Source: Pseudarthrobacter chlorophenolicus A6 (GTDB lineage: Bacteria > Actinomycetota > Actinomycetes > Actinomycetales > Micrococcaceae). From it: DNA of 64,000 bases. The stretch covers positions 4,009,209 through 4,073,208 of the forward strand of contig NC_011886.1 of NCBI RefSeq assembly GCF_000022025.1, given 5' to 3'. Under the pieces are notes generated by a model. It ran no database searches. It was given only the letters and a program-made list of their open reading frames with translations, and was not told where the DNA came from. Both the position numbers and the translations under genes were made by a program. Below are positions 37,108 through 45,106 of this stretch, in pieces. Position 1 is the first letter of the stretch, and every line of letters starts with the position of its first letter.

Positions 37108-37812
37108 TCAGGCCGTAGGCTGTACCGACAGTTCTGCTTCCAGGCCGGTCAAAAGGATGGTGAGTCCCCTGTCCAGTTCCTCGGAACCGTCGTAGTCCGC
37201 CAATGCAGGGGCCAGGGCGCGGAGCCGGGGAAAATCCTTGGCCGGAAGGCGGTGCAATCCGAGGCGGAGCAGCACCTCGTTCTCCTCCGGATCCACCACG
37301 AATTCCTGTAGCTCATTGAGGATGTGTCCGTACAGGAAGCCATAGTAGGCCCTGTAAACGTGCAAGGCCCCGGCCGGCGCGAATCCCGCGCGGATAAGCA
37401 GCGAAAGGATTTGCTCCAGCGGCCGGAGCGTGCCCAAGGGCCGAAGGCCCAGCGGCGTGGACAGCGGCCTGGTAACGAGGAGCGGCACCACGTTGGGATG
37501 CTCGAGGGCCAGGCGGCGCAGGCTGTGCGCGATGTGTCGGAGCTGCGCCTTCCAATCGGGATCATCCGGCTGGACAGGGAGCTCGTCAAGCACCCGTTCC
37601 GCCACTCCGTCCAGCAGCGCCGCACGGTTTTCCGCATACCGGTACAGGCTCATGGGGTCCCGGTCCAGTGCTTGGCCCAGGCGCCGCATGGTCAGGGCGT
37701 CGACACCCTCGGCATCCACCAATTCCAGGGCTTTTGCGAGCACCCGCTCCTTGCTGAGCGGGGCCTTCCGCTTTACAGAGGCGCCGGGGCCCGCGGAATC
37801 TCTGGGAGTCAT
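37108..37812 (-). CDS. TetR-family regulator (class TetR, TetR_C-like)
   Basis: A 234-aa regulator with helix-turn-helix near residues 20-65 (LVDAEGVDALTMRRLGQALDRDPMSLYRYAENRAALL) and a C-terminal domain like that of the tetracycline repressor group. No efflux gene lies beside it; the nearest divergent gene codes for a small unknown protein. Repeated GTAGAC/GTCTAC motifs upstream suggest autoregulation. Confidence 0.87.
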   Translation of the reverse strand: MTPRDSAGPGASVKRKAPLSKERVLAKALELVDAEGVDALTMRRLGQALDRDPMSLYRYAENRAALLDGVAERVLDELPVQPDDPDWKAQLRHIAHSLRRLALEHPNVVPLLVTRPLSTPLGLRPLGTLRPLEQILSLLIRAGFAPAGALHVYRAYYGFLYGHILNELQEFVVDPEENEVLLRLGLHRLPAKDFPRLRALAPALADYDGSEELDRGLTILLTGLEAELSVQPTA

Positions 37813-37875
37813 GGTGTCCGTCCTGGAGCAGGCGCCGGCTTCCGGGACGGAATAGTCAAGACGCTTGCTGTATTT

Positions 37876-37906
37876 GTAGTCTACGCGTAAAGTCTACAAC
37901 GTAGAC
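37876..37906. promoter_or_regulatory. GTCTAC/GTAGAC operator cluster upstream of the TetR gene
   Basis: Bases 37892-37906 are GTCTAC-AAC-GTAGAC, an exact inverted repeat. A further partial copy, GTAGTCTAC, lies at 37876-37884. The cluster is about 65-95 nt upstream of the TetR start. Confidence 0.6.
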
Positions 37907-38037
37907 ATGCGGCTGCGCGGCCCTTGGGCCAGATTGCAAGTGCCCACCGTCACGCTCCATCGCCCCGTGCAGGGCGCCGGAGGTTCGCCGCTATAGCCGA
38001 ATGGCGACACCATTGCACTTAGCGAAGGGAAGCCGTC

Positions 38038-38292
38038 ATGGCCAATTCGCAGTTTGACCTGTTCCTACAGGAAGCCACCTACCTCGACGACACCACTGAA
38101 CATGGCCTGAACCGTGACCGCCTGTTCGGGCTCTACACCAGCTGGTGCTTCATCAACCAGCACTCCCCGGGCGCGGAGCCGCAGTTCTGGGCAGAAATGA
38201 AACACCGCATCAACCCGCGGCACAACCGCCTGCGGATGAAGGGACCGGCTGCTGCGGACTACATCGTCGCCAGCTACCCCGGCCTCGTCTGA
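38038..38292 (+). CDS. Small helical protein, unknown, possibly winged-helix
   Basis: An 84-aa protein with no recognised family assignment. Residues 25-80 (RDRLFGLYTSWC, QFWAEMKHRINP, AADYIVASYPGLV) look like the short C-terminal winged helix of some phage/plasmid primases, with a loop rich in basic residues (KHRINPRHNRLRMKG), so nucleic-acid binding is possible (weak inference). AAGGGA lies 9 nt before the ATG. A classic terminator follows, so it is a single-gene transcript. Confidence 0.7.
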   Translation: MANSQFDLFLQEATYLDDTTEHGLNRDRLFGLYTSWCFINQHSPGAEPQFWAEMKHRINPRHNRLRMKGPAAADYIVASYPGLV

Positions 38293-38316
38293 ACCGCAAC
38301 GGGATACACCGGAACC

Positions 38317-38355
38317 AATGCTGTGGCACCACGTGTGCCACAGCATTTTTCGTTT
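38317..38355 (+). terminator. Intrinsic terminator
   Basis: A perfect 13-bp stem (AATGCTGTGGCAC with GTGCCACAGCATT) closes a 5-nt loop and runs into TTTTTCGTTT. It is the clearest rho-independent terminator in the window. Confidence 0.93.
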
Positions 38356-38439
38356 AATGCGGGCAGCACCCGGCGTTGCGGGAACCCCGCAGCCGCCGCG
38401 GACTGCAGCTCCCACCTGGCGGCACGGCACAATCGGAGG

Positions 38440-39033
38440 ATGGACAATCCAGGTTTCCCGCCAGCCGACAAGCCGGAGGAACTGCTCCACGGCGTGGGTA
38501 TCCGGCTGCTTCATGCCACTGACGCGGACGCCCTCGCAGAGGCGTACGTCCGGAACAGGCAGCACCTGGCGCCGTGGGAACCCTGCCGGCCCGAGGCCTT
38601 CTTCACCGCATCCCTTCAGCGGGAGCTGATCCGGGCCAAACGTGAGCAGCTGGAGTTGGGCACGGAGGTCCCCTGGGTCCTCATCAAGGATTCCGGCGGC
38701 TTACCGGCGGGCCAGCGCATTATCGGCACCGTCACCCTCACCGGGATCGTCCGCGGTCCGTTCCTCAGCGCCAACCTTGGTTACTGGGTGGACCACGGCC
38801 TCCTGGGGCGGGGCGTCGGCACGGCTGCTGTCCGGTTCGCAGCCGCGTACGCGCAGACGGAACTTGGCCTTCACCGCCTCCAGGCTGCCACCCTGCTGCA
38901 CAACGCGGCGTCGCGGCGGATCCTGGGCGGGGCAGGGTTCCTTGAGATCGGAGTGGCACCGGAGTACCTGCAGATCGCCGGAGCATGGCAGGACCACCTG
39001 CTGCACCAGCTCATCCTGCCGTACGGGCCATGA
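38440..39033 (+). CDS. GNAT acetyltransferase (RimJ/RimL type)
   Basis: A 197-aa GNAT protein with the acetyl-CoA pyrophosphate loop in LGRGVGTAAVRFAAAYA (about 125-141), the strand motif NLGYWVDHGLLG and the C-terminal LHRLQAATLLHNAASRRILGGAGF. RimJ/RimL-like members acetylate N-termini of ribosomal proteins or small amines. ATG 38440 immediately follows CGGAGG, too close for a ribosome binding site; CACAAT at 38428-38433 could give a leaderless transcript. Confidence 0.88.
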   Translation: MDNPGFPPADKPEELLHGVGIRLLHATDADALAEAYVRNRQHLAPWEPCRPEAFFTASLQRELIRAKREQLELGTEVPWVLIKDSGGLPAGQRIIGTVTLTGIVRGPFLSANLGYWVDHGLLGRGVGTAAVRFAAAYAQTELGLHRLQAATLLHNAASRRILGGAGFLEIGVAPEYLQIAGAWQDHLLHQLILPYGP

Positions 39034-39070
39034 ACGTCGACGTTCCACGCCAGGGTCCCGCACGCGGTGC

Positions 39071-41551
39071 CTAGGTGGGAATGATCTTGAAGAGGAACTT
39101 CGTCCGGACCATCGCCCACAGGAGGCCGAGGACCACGGCGTAGGCCGCGGTGTTGAGCAGCACGTTCTCCTGCTGGAGCGCGGGGATGTTGGCCACCACG
39201 GCGATCAGCACCACGTGCATGATGAACACGTAGAGGGTGGCCCGCCCCAGGGGGATCAGGAACCAGCCCAGCACCCGCTCGATGGGTTTCCAGTACGCCG
39301 TCAGGAGCGCGTAGGCCGCCACCACCAGGATCAGCACGTTGAGCAGGCGGCCCGGAGCCAGGTAGGTGCGGGCGAAGAGTGCGTCGTACATGGCCCGGTA
39401 CGCCGTGTCCGGGATGAGGGCCAGGCGGACGTCGAAGCCGTTGGCAAGGTAGGGGTTGCCCCAGGACAGGAAAGCGAAGAGCAGTGCGACGGCGGTGCAT
39501 GCCGCTACCAGCCACGTCCGCGCAGACAGCCACGCCACGATGGCCCGCCGGTGGTAGCCGGCCACCAGCCCGATGACGAACAGGACCTGCCAAACGAGCA
39601 GCGGGAACGAATCCTCGAACTGCGAGGGCAGCAGCCGGAAGCGTGTGATGGAGCCGACGGCGTAGAGCCCCAGCGTTCCGGCCAGTACCCAGACGGCCTT
39701 GCCGCGGCTCAGCGCGGCAAGCACCAGCGGGCTGACCAGCAGCAGCACCACATAGAGGCCCATGACGTTAAACTGCCACGGGCCAAACTGCAGCAGGAGG
39801 ACGGCTGGAAGGATTTGCGGCGGCACCGGGAACTGGAAGAGGGATTCCATCCCGGCGTAAAGATCGTAGGTGCGGCCGGCTCCCTGGTGGCCGGCGCCGC
39901 CGGTCCCCTGGTCCACAAACGTGGTGAGGGCCTCGGTCCGGAAAATGGGCAGCATCGACACCAGGAAGACTCCGACCAGGACCACCAGCGCCGTCAGGTA
40001 CAGCTTGCCGGCGCGGCGGGACGTCAGGTCCAGCACGGTGCCAAAGTCTTCACGGACCCGGGGGCCGTAGACCATGCCCACCACCAGCCCGGAGAACAGC
40101 ACAAACAGTTCGGCGCCGCTGACGAAGCCCACAGCCTCCTGGGTCAGCAACTGGAACAGCGATGTCATTCCCAGGTGGTTGACCACCACGAAGACGATGG
40201 CCATTCCGCGGAGCAGGTCCACCCGGGAATCCCGCTTGGAGGGGTCGCCGTAGCCCCAGGCGGTGGCGGCGTTGACCCTGCGGGGAATTTGCCAGAGGGC
40301 CACCAGCAGGAGGATCAGCGCCGCCCCCACGGTCCAGGCCGCCGCACCCGTCAGGGTATTGGCGCGGACATAAGTGCCGCCGGCGCCCACCTCCGTGACG
40401 GGGCCTGTGACCATGGGCGAGGACCCCAGCCTGGCGCGGGCAGCTTCCGCCACCGCGGAATTGCCGGTCAGCAGCCAACTGATGCTCGCCACACCGGTGT
40501 CCCGGGTGCTGGTCCTTTCGTCCCACACCACCAACGCTGTCTTCGCGAACTCGGGAGACGTGGCTGCCCCCACCACCTGGTCGAACCAGCCGGCCTTGAT
40601 GTCCACCTCGGAGGCGCCCCCGGAGGCAGGGCTGTAGAAGGCAGCCGTCTGCAGCACGAAGGGTTTGCCGCGTCCGGCGGAGTAGTCGCGGTAGAAATTT
40701 TCCCCGCCGGAGGCTGTGAGCATCTCCTGGAGCTCGCCCGCACGGGGCACCGTGTTCACGGCGGCGCCGCCGGCCGTATCGTCGTGGAAGGCGGTCAGGC
40801 CCACCCAGTCAACGGCGTCATCACCTGGATAGTAGGGGCCGTAGGCGCTGTCCGCGCCGTCCCAGGTTCCGTCACCGTTGGTGTCGAGCAGCGCGAAGCC
40901 CTCGCTGCCCGGGGCTGGTGCGTTCCTGCTCCGGGCAAACGGATAGTCCTTGCCAAGGTACGGCTCCCACACCATCAGCGGGCCGCCGTCGGACTTCTTG
41001 ATTGCCGCCGACACCGCACGGAAGGCGTCCCGGTAGGCGCCGGGCTGCTGGCCCCATTCCACCCAGCTGGTATTCATATCCGGGGCAAACCGAATGAGCA
41101 CCTGGCCGGCAAAGCCCGACGTCAAGCGCCGCACTTCCCCGGCAAAGGAGGCCGCCGCAGCGTCATCGATCTGGTCGAGGGGCACACTGGGCTTCACGGT
41201 GAACATCGCATGCGAACCCTGCAGTGACGCCTGCTCGAGGAAGCCCCGGAGGTTGTTCTGCTCCGACGGGCGGTACGGCAGGGCGAGATCGTGCCCGTAG
41301 ACGGCGGGAGATGCCCCGAGCCGTTCGGCGAAGCCCGCAGCGGAATCCTCGCCCCATTCCAGCATTGCCCCGAGCAGGGGTTTTCCTTCGTCCGGGTTGA
41401 GGTCCGCAGCGCGCGCCGGGGCGGCAGGCAGCACCACGGCGCAGGCTGCCAGCAGGAGGGCCGCGAGGATTGGCCAGACTTTCGGCGGAGCCGGGCGGGA
41501 CGGACGGCCCGAAGGTTCGGTGCGTCGTCGCGCGGATGTACGCGTGCTCAT
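39071..41551 (-). CDS. Inactive GH26-like extracellular domain fused to an OpgC/acyltransferase membrane domain
   Basis: An 826-aa fusion. A signal anchor (about 24-48) is followed by a secreted TIM-barrel-like domain (about 50-390) resembling GH26 mannanases. The usual acid HEMN reads PDMN (157-160) and the expected nucleophile Glu is missing in KPFVLQTAAF (296-305), so catalysis is unlikely. An EF-hand-like loop, DTNGDGTWDGAD, begins at 223. A helix near 410-430 leads to about ten transmembrane segments of an OpgC-type acyltransferase (DLLRGMAIVFVVVNHLGM). It probably acylates, e.g. succinylates, a surface glycan recognised by the outer domain (inference). ATG 41551 follows GGGGGG. Confidence 0.75.
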   Translation of the reverse strand: MSTRTSARRRTEPSGRPSRPAPPKVWPILAALLLAACAVVLPAAPARAADLNPDEGKPLLGAMLEWGEDSAAGFAERLGASPAVYGHDLALPYRPSEQNNLRGFLEQASLQGSHAMFTVKPSVPLDQIDDAAAASFAGEVRRLTSGFAGQVLIRFAPDMNTSWVEWGQQPGAYRDAFRAVSAAIKKSDGGPLMVWEPYLGKDYPFARSRNAPAPGSEGFALLDTNGDGTWDGADSAYGPYYPGDDAVDWVGLTAFHDDTAGGAAVNTVPRAGELQEMLTASGGENFYRDYSAGRGKPFVLQTAAFYSPASGGASEVDIKAGWFDQVVGAATSPEFAKTALVVWDERTSTRDTGVASISWLLTGNSAVAEAARARLGSSPMVTGPVTEVGAGGTYVRANTLTGAAAWTVGAALILLLVALWQIPRRVNAATAWGYGDPSKRDSRVDLLRGMAIVFVVVNHLGMTSLFQLLTQEAVGFVSGAELFVLFSGLVVGMVYGPRVREDFGTVLDLTSRRAGKLYLTALVVLVGVFLVSMLPIFRTEALTTFVDQGTGGAGHQGAGRTYDLYAGMESLFQFPVPPQILPAVLLLQFGPWQFNVMGLYVVLLLVSPLVLAALSRGKAVWVLAGTLGLYAVGSITRFRLLPSQFEDSFPLLVWQVLFVIGLVAGYHRRAIVAWLSARTWLVAACTAVALLFAFLSWGNPYLANGFDVRLALIPDTAYRAMYDALFARTYLAPGRLLNVLILVVAAYALLTAYWKPIERVLGWFLIPLGRATLYVFIMHVVLIAVVANIPALQQENVLLNTAAYAVVLGLLWAMVRTKFLFKIIPT

Positions 41552-41789
41552 GGAACCCCCCGGTGCCGAAGACCTGTTGGGGCAGCGGCCCCACCAGTAC
41601 ATTATCGGTCGGCGCCCGCCGGGAAAGCATGCGGAAGGCAGTGTAAAGCGCGCCCACCTGCGGCGATACCGGCGTCGGGCGCTGTCCGGAAAGTGCCCGG
41701 CACTCCTGTGACCCCTTGTTTCCGGTTCAGTTACGGAAGATGACGGCGGCGGCGGTGCGGCTCCCGGCGGCAGGTGTTACGTTTTTGGG

Positions 41790-41900
41790 GAGTAATGAGT
41801 ACCGGCGCCAAGCCCTGACTGGCCGGTCGGCAACCCTCCTTCCACGGCGGGGTGCCTCAGGTGAATACTCGGCATATCGACCGATTCGAGCTGCAAGCGT
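41790..41900 (+). promoter_or_regulatory. SAM riboswitch (SAM-IV-like), upstream of the sulfur operon
   Basis: The SAM-I/IV core is recognisable: P1 strands GAGTA (41790-41794) and TACTC (41866-41870), AGCCCTGACTGGCCGG, then GGCAACCCTCC and GGGGTGCCTCAGGTGAA. Sequence 3' of P1 could form the extra SAM-IV stem and pseudoknot. The SAM-IV class is assigned because of its actinobacterial range. A -10 box TACGTT (41778-41783) would start the RNA at P1. The operon encodes MetZ, fitting feedback by S-adenosylmethionine. Confidence 0.82.
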
Positions 41901-41918
41901 GAGAGAAGGAGATCCGTC

Positions 41919-42197
41919 ATGTCTGACGCACCTGCCCCTGAAGAGAAACTGTCCTACCGCCTGCTGAGCGGCCCGGACGACCGCGCCTTTTGCGAGCGGA
42001 TCTCGGCCGCCCTGGCGGAAGGGTACGTGCTGCACGGCAGCCCGGCAGTGACCTTCAACGGCAGCAGCGTCATCGTGGCCCAGGCCGTGGTGCTCCCCGC
42101 AGCCATCGCCTCCGCTGATGCCGCCGTCGCCACCGCTGTGGACAGCCTCGAATCTGCCGGCGACGAAGCCGAATTCGACGGCGAGGGCCACGCATGA
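41919..42197 (+). CDS. DUF1737-type small protein
   Basis: A 92-aa protein whose core LSYRLLSGPDDRAFCERISAALAEGYVLHGSPAVTFNG (about 11-48) matches the DUF1737 pattern; the rest is an acidic Ala-rich tail. Its function is unknown. AGAAGGAGAT precedes the ATG. It is the first gene after the SAM riboswitch and overlaps the rhodanese gene by 4 nt (ATGA), which ties it to methionine/sulfur metabolism. Confidence 0.8.
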   Translation: MSDAPAPEEKLSYRLLSGPDDRAFCERISAALAEGYVLHGSPAVTFNGSSVIVAQAVVLPAAIASADAAVATAVDSLESAGDEAEFDGEGHA

Positions 42198-42604
42198 GCT
42201 ACGCAGGAGACCTGACGCCCCAGGAGGCGTGGGCCAAGCTGGAGCAGGGCGCCATCCTGGTGGATGTCCGCACTGAGGGCGAATGGGCCCACATTGGCAT
42301 CCCGGACACCAAGGCCACGGACAACGATCCCCTGTTCATCCAGTGGACATTCCCGGGCGGCATCCCCAACCCGGAATTCATCACGGACCTTGAGCAGCAG
42401 GGACCGGAGAACCGCAGTACTGAACTGCTCTTCCTGTGCCGCTCAGGCCAGCGCTCCATCGCGGCGGCCACGGCGGCCACCCAGGCGGGCTTCACCTCCT
42501 ACAACGTCCTGGAAGGCTTCGAAGGCGAACCGGACCGTTACGGCGAACGCACCGTCAACGGCTGGAAGAACCGCGGCCTGCCCACCAACCTCGGAAAGAA
42601 TTAA
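42194..42604 (+). CDS. Rhodanese-domain sulfurtransferase
   Basis: A 136-aa single rhodanese domain with the persulfide Cys in LLFLCRSGQRSIAAA (about 81) and the N-terminal ILVDVRTEGEWAHIGIP. Translationally coupled to DUF1737 upstream and directly abutting metZ downstream, it may carry or deliver sulfane sulfur for homocysteine synthesis by MetZ (inference). Confidence 0.9.
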   Translation: MSYAGDLTPQEAWAKLEQGAILVDVRTEGEWAHIGIPDTKATDNDPLFIQWTFPGGIPNPEFITDLEQQGPENRSTELLFLCRSGQRSIAAATAATQAGFTSYNVLEGFEGEPDRYGERTVNGWKNRGLPTNLGKN

Positions 42605-43813
42605 GTGACCTTCAACGAAGACGCCGCCGGCTGGAACCCTGACACCCAGGCCGTCCGCGGCGGGCTGGACCGCACCAACTTCCAGGAAACATCCGAGGCG
42701 ATTTTCCTCAACTCCGGCTTCGTGTACGAATCCGCCGCCGCTGCCGAACGCGCCTTCACCGGCGAGGACGAACGCTTCGTCTACTCCCGTTACGGCAACC
42801 CCTCGGTGGCCACGTTCCAGGAACGCCTCCGCCTGCTGGAGGGAACCGAAGCGTGCTTTGCGACGGCGTCCGGCATGTCCGCCGTCTTCACGGCCCTCGG
42901 CGCGCTGCTGGCTGCCGGGGACCGCGTGGTGGCCGCCCGCTCGCTGTTCGGCTCCTGCTTTGTGATCCTCAACGAAATCCTGCCGCGGTGGGGCGTGGAG
43001 ACCGTATTCGTCGACGGCCCGGACCTGGACCAGTGGCGCTCCGCCCTGTCCGAGCCCACCACCGCTGTCTTCTTCGAGTCCCCGTCGAACCCCATGCAGG
43101 AGATCGTGGACATCGCCGCGGTCAGCGAGCTGGCGCACGCAGCGGGCGCCACAGTGGTGGTGGACAACGTCTTCGCCACTCCCCTGCTGCAGCGCTGCGC
43201 CCAGCTCGGCGCCGACGTGGTGGTGTACTCCGGCACCAAGCACATCGATGGCCAGGGCCGCGTGCTGGGCGGCGCCATCCTGGGCACGAAGGAATTCATT
43301 GACGGCCCCGTCAAGCAGCTGATGCGCCACACCGGGCCGGCCCTGTCCGCCTTCAACGCCTGGGTGCTCACCAAGGGCCTGGAGACCATGGGACTGCGGG
43401 TCAGCCACTCCTCGGCCACCGCATTGCGGCTCGCCGAATGGCTGGAACAGCAGCCCGCCGTCAGCTGGGTGAAGTACCCGCTGCTGAAGTCCCACCCGCA
43501 GTATGAGCTCGCGGCCAGGCAAATGAAGGCCGGCGGTACGGTGCTCACCCTTGAACTGGCGCCATCGGGCGGCCGCACCGGCAAGGAGGCGGCGTTCGCG
43601 CTGCTGGACGCGCTGCGGGTCATCGACATCTCCAACAACCTGGGCGACTCCAAGTCCCTCATCACCCACCCTGCCACCACCACGCACCGGGCCATGGGTC
43701 CGGAGGGCCGGGCCGCTATTGGCCTGACGGACGGCGTGGTGCGCCTGTCCGTGGGGCTGGAGGACGCCGAGGACCTTATCCGCGACCTGGAACAGGCCCT
43801 GAAGCAGATCTAG
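42605..43813 (+). CDS. metZ: O-succinylhomoserine sulfhydrylase
   Basis: A 402-aa PLP enzyme of the Cys/Met metabolism family. The PLP Lys lies in VVYSGTKHIDGQGRVLGG (about 210), with the usual FVYSRYGNPSV and FFESPSNPMQEIVDI upstream. It makes homocysteine from an activated homoserine and sulfide; the preference for succinyl over acetyl esters is inferred from overall resemblance to MetZ. GTG 42605 follows the rhodanese stop without a gap. It ends the riboswitch-led operon. Confidence 0.87.
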   Translation: MTFNEDAAGWNPDTQAVRGGLDRTNFQETSEAIFLNSGFVYESAAAAERAFTGEDERFVYSRYGNPSVATFQERLRLLEGTEACFATASGMSAVFTALGALLAAGDRVVAARSLFGSCFVILNEILPRWGVETVFVDGPDLDQWRSALSEPTTAVFFESPSNPMQEIVDIAAVSELAHAAGATVVVDNVFATPLLQRCAQLGADVVVYSGTKHIDGQGRVLGGAILGTKEFIDGPVKQLMRHTGPALSAFNAWVLTKGLETMGLRVSHSSATALRLAEWLEQQPAVSWVKYPLLKSHPQYELAARQMKAGGTVLTLELAPSGGRTGKEAAFALLDALRVIDISNNLGDSKSLITHPATTTHRAMGPEGRAAIGLTDGVVRLSVGLEDAEDLIRDLEQALKQI

Positions 43814-43819
43814 GGTTCT

Positions 43820-45040
43820 TCAGGACTGCCGCACCCGCAGCAGTTCGGGAACGGTGTCCACTTCCGAAGGGTCGAGGGCGTCGCGCATGGTCACCCGCAC
43901 GGCATGCTTCACCACGGCGCCGAAGCCGAAGTCTTCGGGCTGGCCTGCCAGCGCCTTTTCCCGCACCTGGCGCTGCTCCGCCGATCCCGTGCCGCGGGCG
44001 AGGATGTCCTCCACGCCTTGCCGGGCCAGTGCCAGCTCACCCTGCTCGTCCAGCACTGGAGCGAGGTAATCCACCAGTGACCGGACCACGTCAGCAGCGG
44101 GGGCCGGACGGAAGTTGCCAAAGTCCAGCAGCTCGCCCGTGAGCCCGGAGTTGCTGGCCTGCCACGAGGCCATCCGCAGCAGGACCGTGGGGACCGGCGC
44201 CGGGTCCACGCCGTCGCGCCATTCCCTGCTGGCAGACTCCACTAGGGCCCGCACAAGGCAGGCGATCAGTGCGGCGTCGTCGGCACGCAGGCAGACATCC
44301 GCCACCCGGACCTCCACCGTGGGGTGGTTCCGCGAAAGCCGCGCGTCAAAGTACAGCATGCCTTCGTCCAGCATCACGCCGCTGTCCAGGAGCCTGGTCA
44401 CCACCCTGCGGTAGGCGGCGTAGGTGCCGTAGACGGCCGCGGGCCCGGATGTTGGCCACCGGTTCCAGGCCTGGGTCCGGAAACTTTCAAAGCCCGTCGG
44501 CTGCCCGTTCCAGAAGGGCGAGTTGGCGCTCAGGGCCGTCAGGACGGCCAGCTTGTCCCTGATCCGGTCCAGCACGGCCACGCCCTCGTCCGGCGACGCG
44601 ATGTAGGTGTGGACGTGGAAGCCGCAGGTCAGCTGCTCCTGCGCCGTGAGGCCAAAGCGTTCCAGCATCCTGGCGTACCGCGGATCGGGGGTGGTGTGGC
44701 TGTTCAGGCCCAGCGGCGAGGTGGCCAGCGCCGCCACCCGGGCATGGTTCTTCTGTGCGGCCTGATCGGCCAGGGACCGCCCGGCACGGATCTGGTCCAG
44801 CAACGTGCCGTAATCCAGGCACGGCCGCGTCTGCGTCTCGATCTGCTCAAGCTTCAACTCGGCACTCAGGCCCATTTCGCCGTCGTCCGCCTTGTCCTTG
44901 GCGGCCTGCGCCTGCGGAAGCTGCGGCAGATCATCTGCTGCCACGTGCCGACCGGACAGGAGCGCGTCAGCAAGGGCGAGCGGTTCGCCGGACTCCGGAT
45001 CAACAATCAGGAGCTCTTCCTCAACGCCGAAGGTACGCAT
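43820..45040 (-). CDS. Glutamate-cysteine ligase-like carboxylate-amine ligase (GCS2/YbdK type)
   Basis: A 406-aa protein that begins [21 protein letters not shown], the standard start of the GCS2 family, with the metal/ATP site in [17 protein letters not shown] and [23 protein letters not shown]. YbdK-like proteins have weak glutamate-cysteine ligase activity; some members act elsewhere. ATG 45040 is preferred over 45091 because the family starts there; CAGAAT 6 nt upstream could make it leaderless. It converges on metZ. Confidence 0.85.
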   Translation of the reverse strand: MRTFGVEEELLIVDPESGEPLALADALLSGRHVAADDLPQLPQAQAAKDKADDGEMGLSAELKLEQIETQTRPCLDYGTLLDQIRAGRSLADQAAQKNHARVAALATSPLGLNSHTTPDPRYARMLERFGLTAQEQLTCGFHVHTYIASPDEGVAVLDRIRDKLAVLTALSANSPFWNGQPTGFESFRTQAWNRWPTSGPAAVYGTYAAYRRVVTRLLDSGVMLDEGMLYFDARLSRNHPTVEVRVADVCLRADDAALIACLVRALVESASREWRDGVDPAPVPTVLLRMASWQASNSGLTGELLDFGNFRPAPAADVVRSLVDYLAPVLDEQGELALARQGVEDILARGTGSAEQRQVREKALAGQPEDFGFGAVVKHAVRVTMRDALDPSEVDTVPELLRVRQS

Positions 45041-45106
45041 AGTCACATTCTGCGGCAGGGACGGGACATTTGAAGTGCCCCGCCCCTTCATGACGAAGAG
45101 TGAATC

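Noticed and set aside
39071..41551. Active beta-mannanase
   Set aside because: Both catalytic Glu positions of GH26 appear replaced, so an enzymatic call for the outer domain is not supported.
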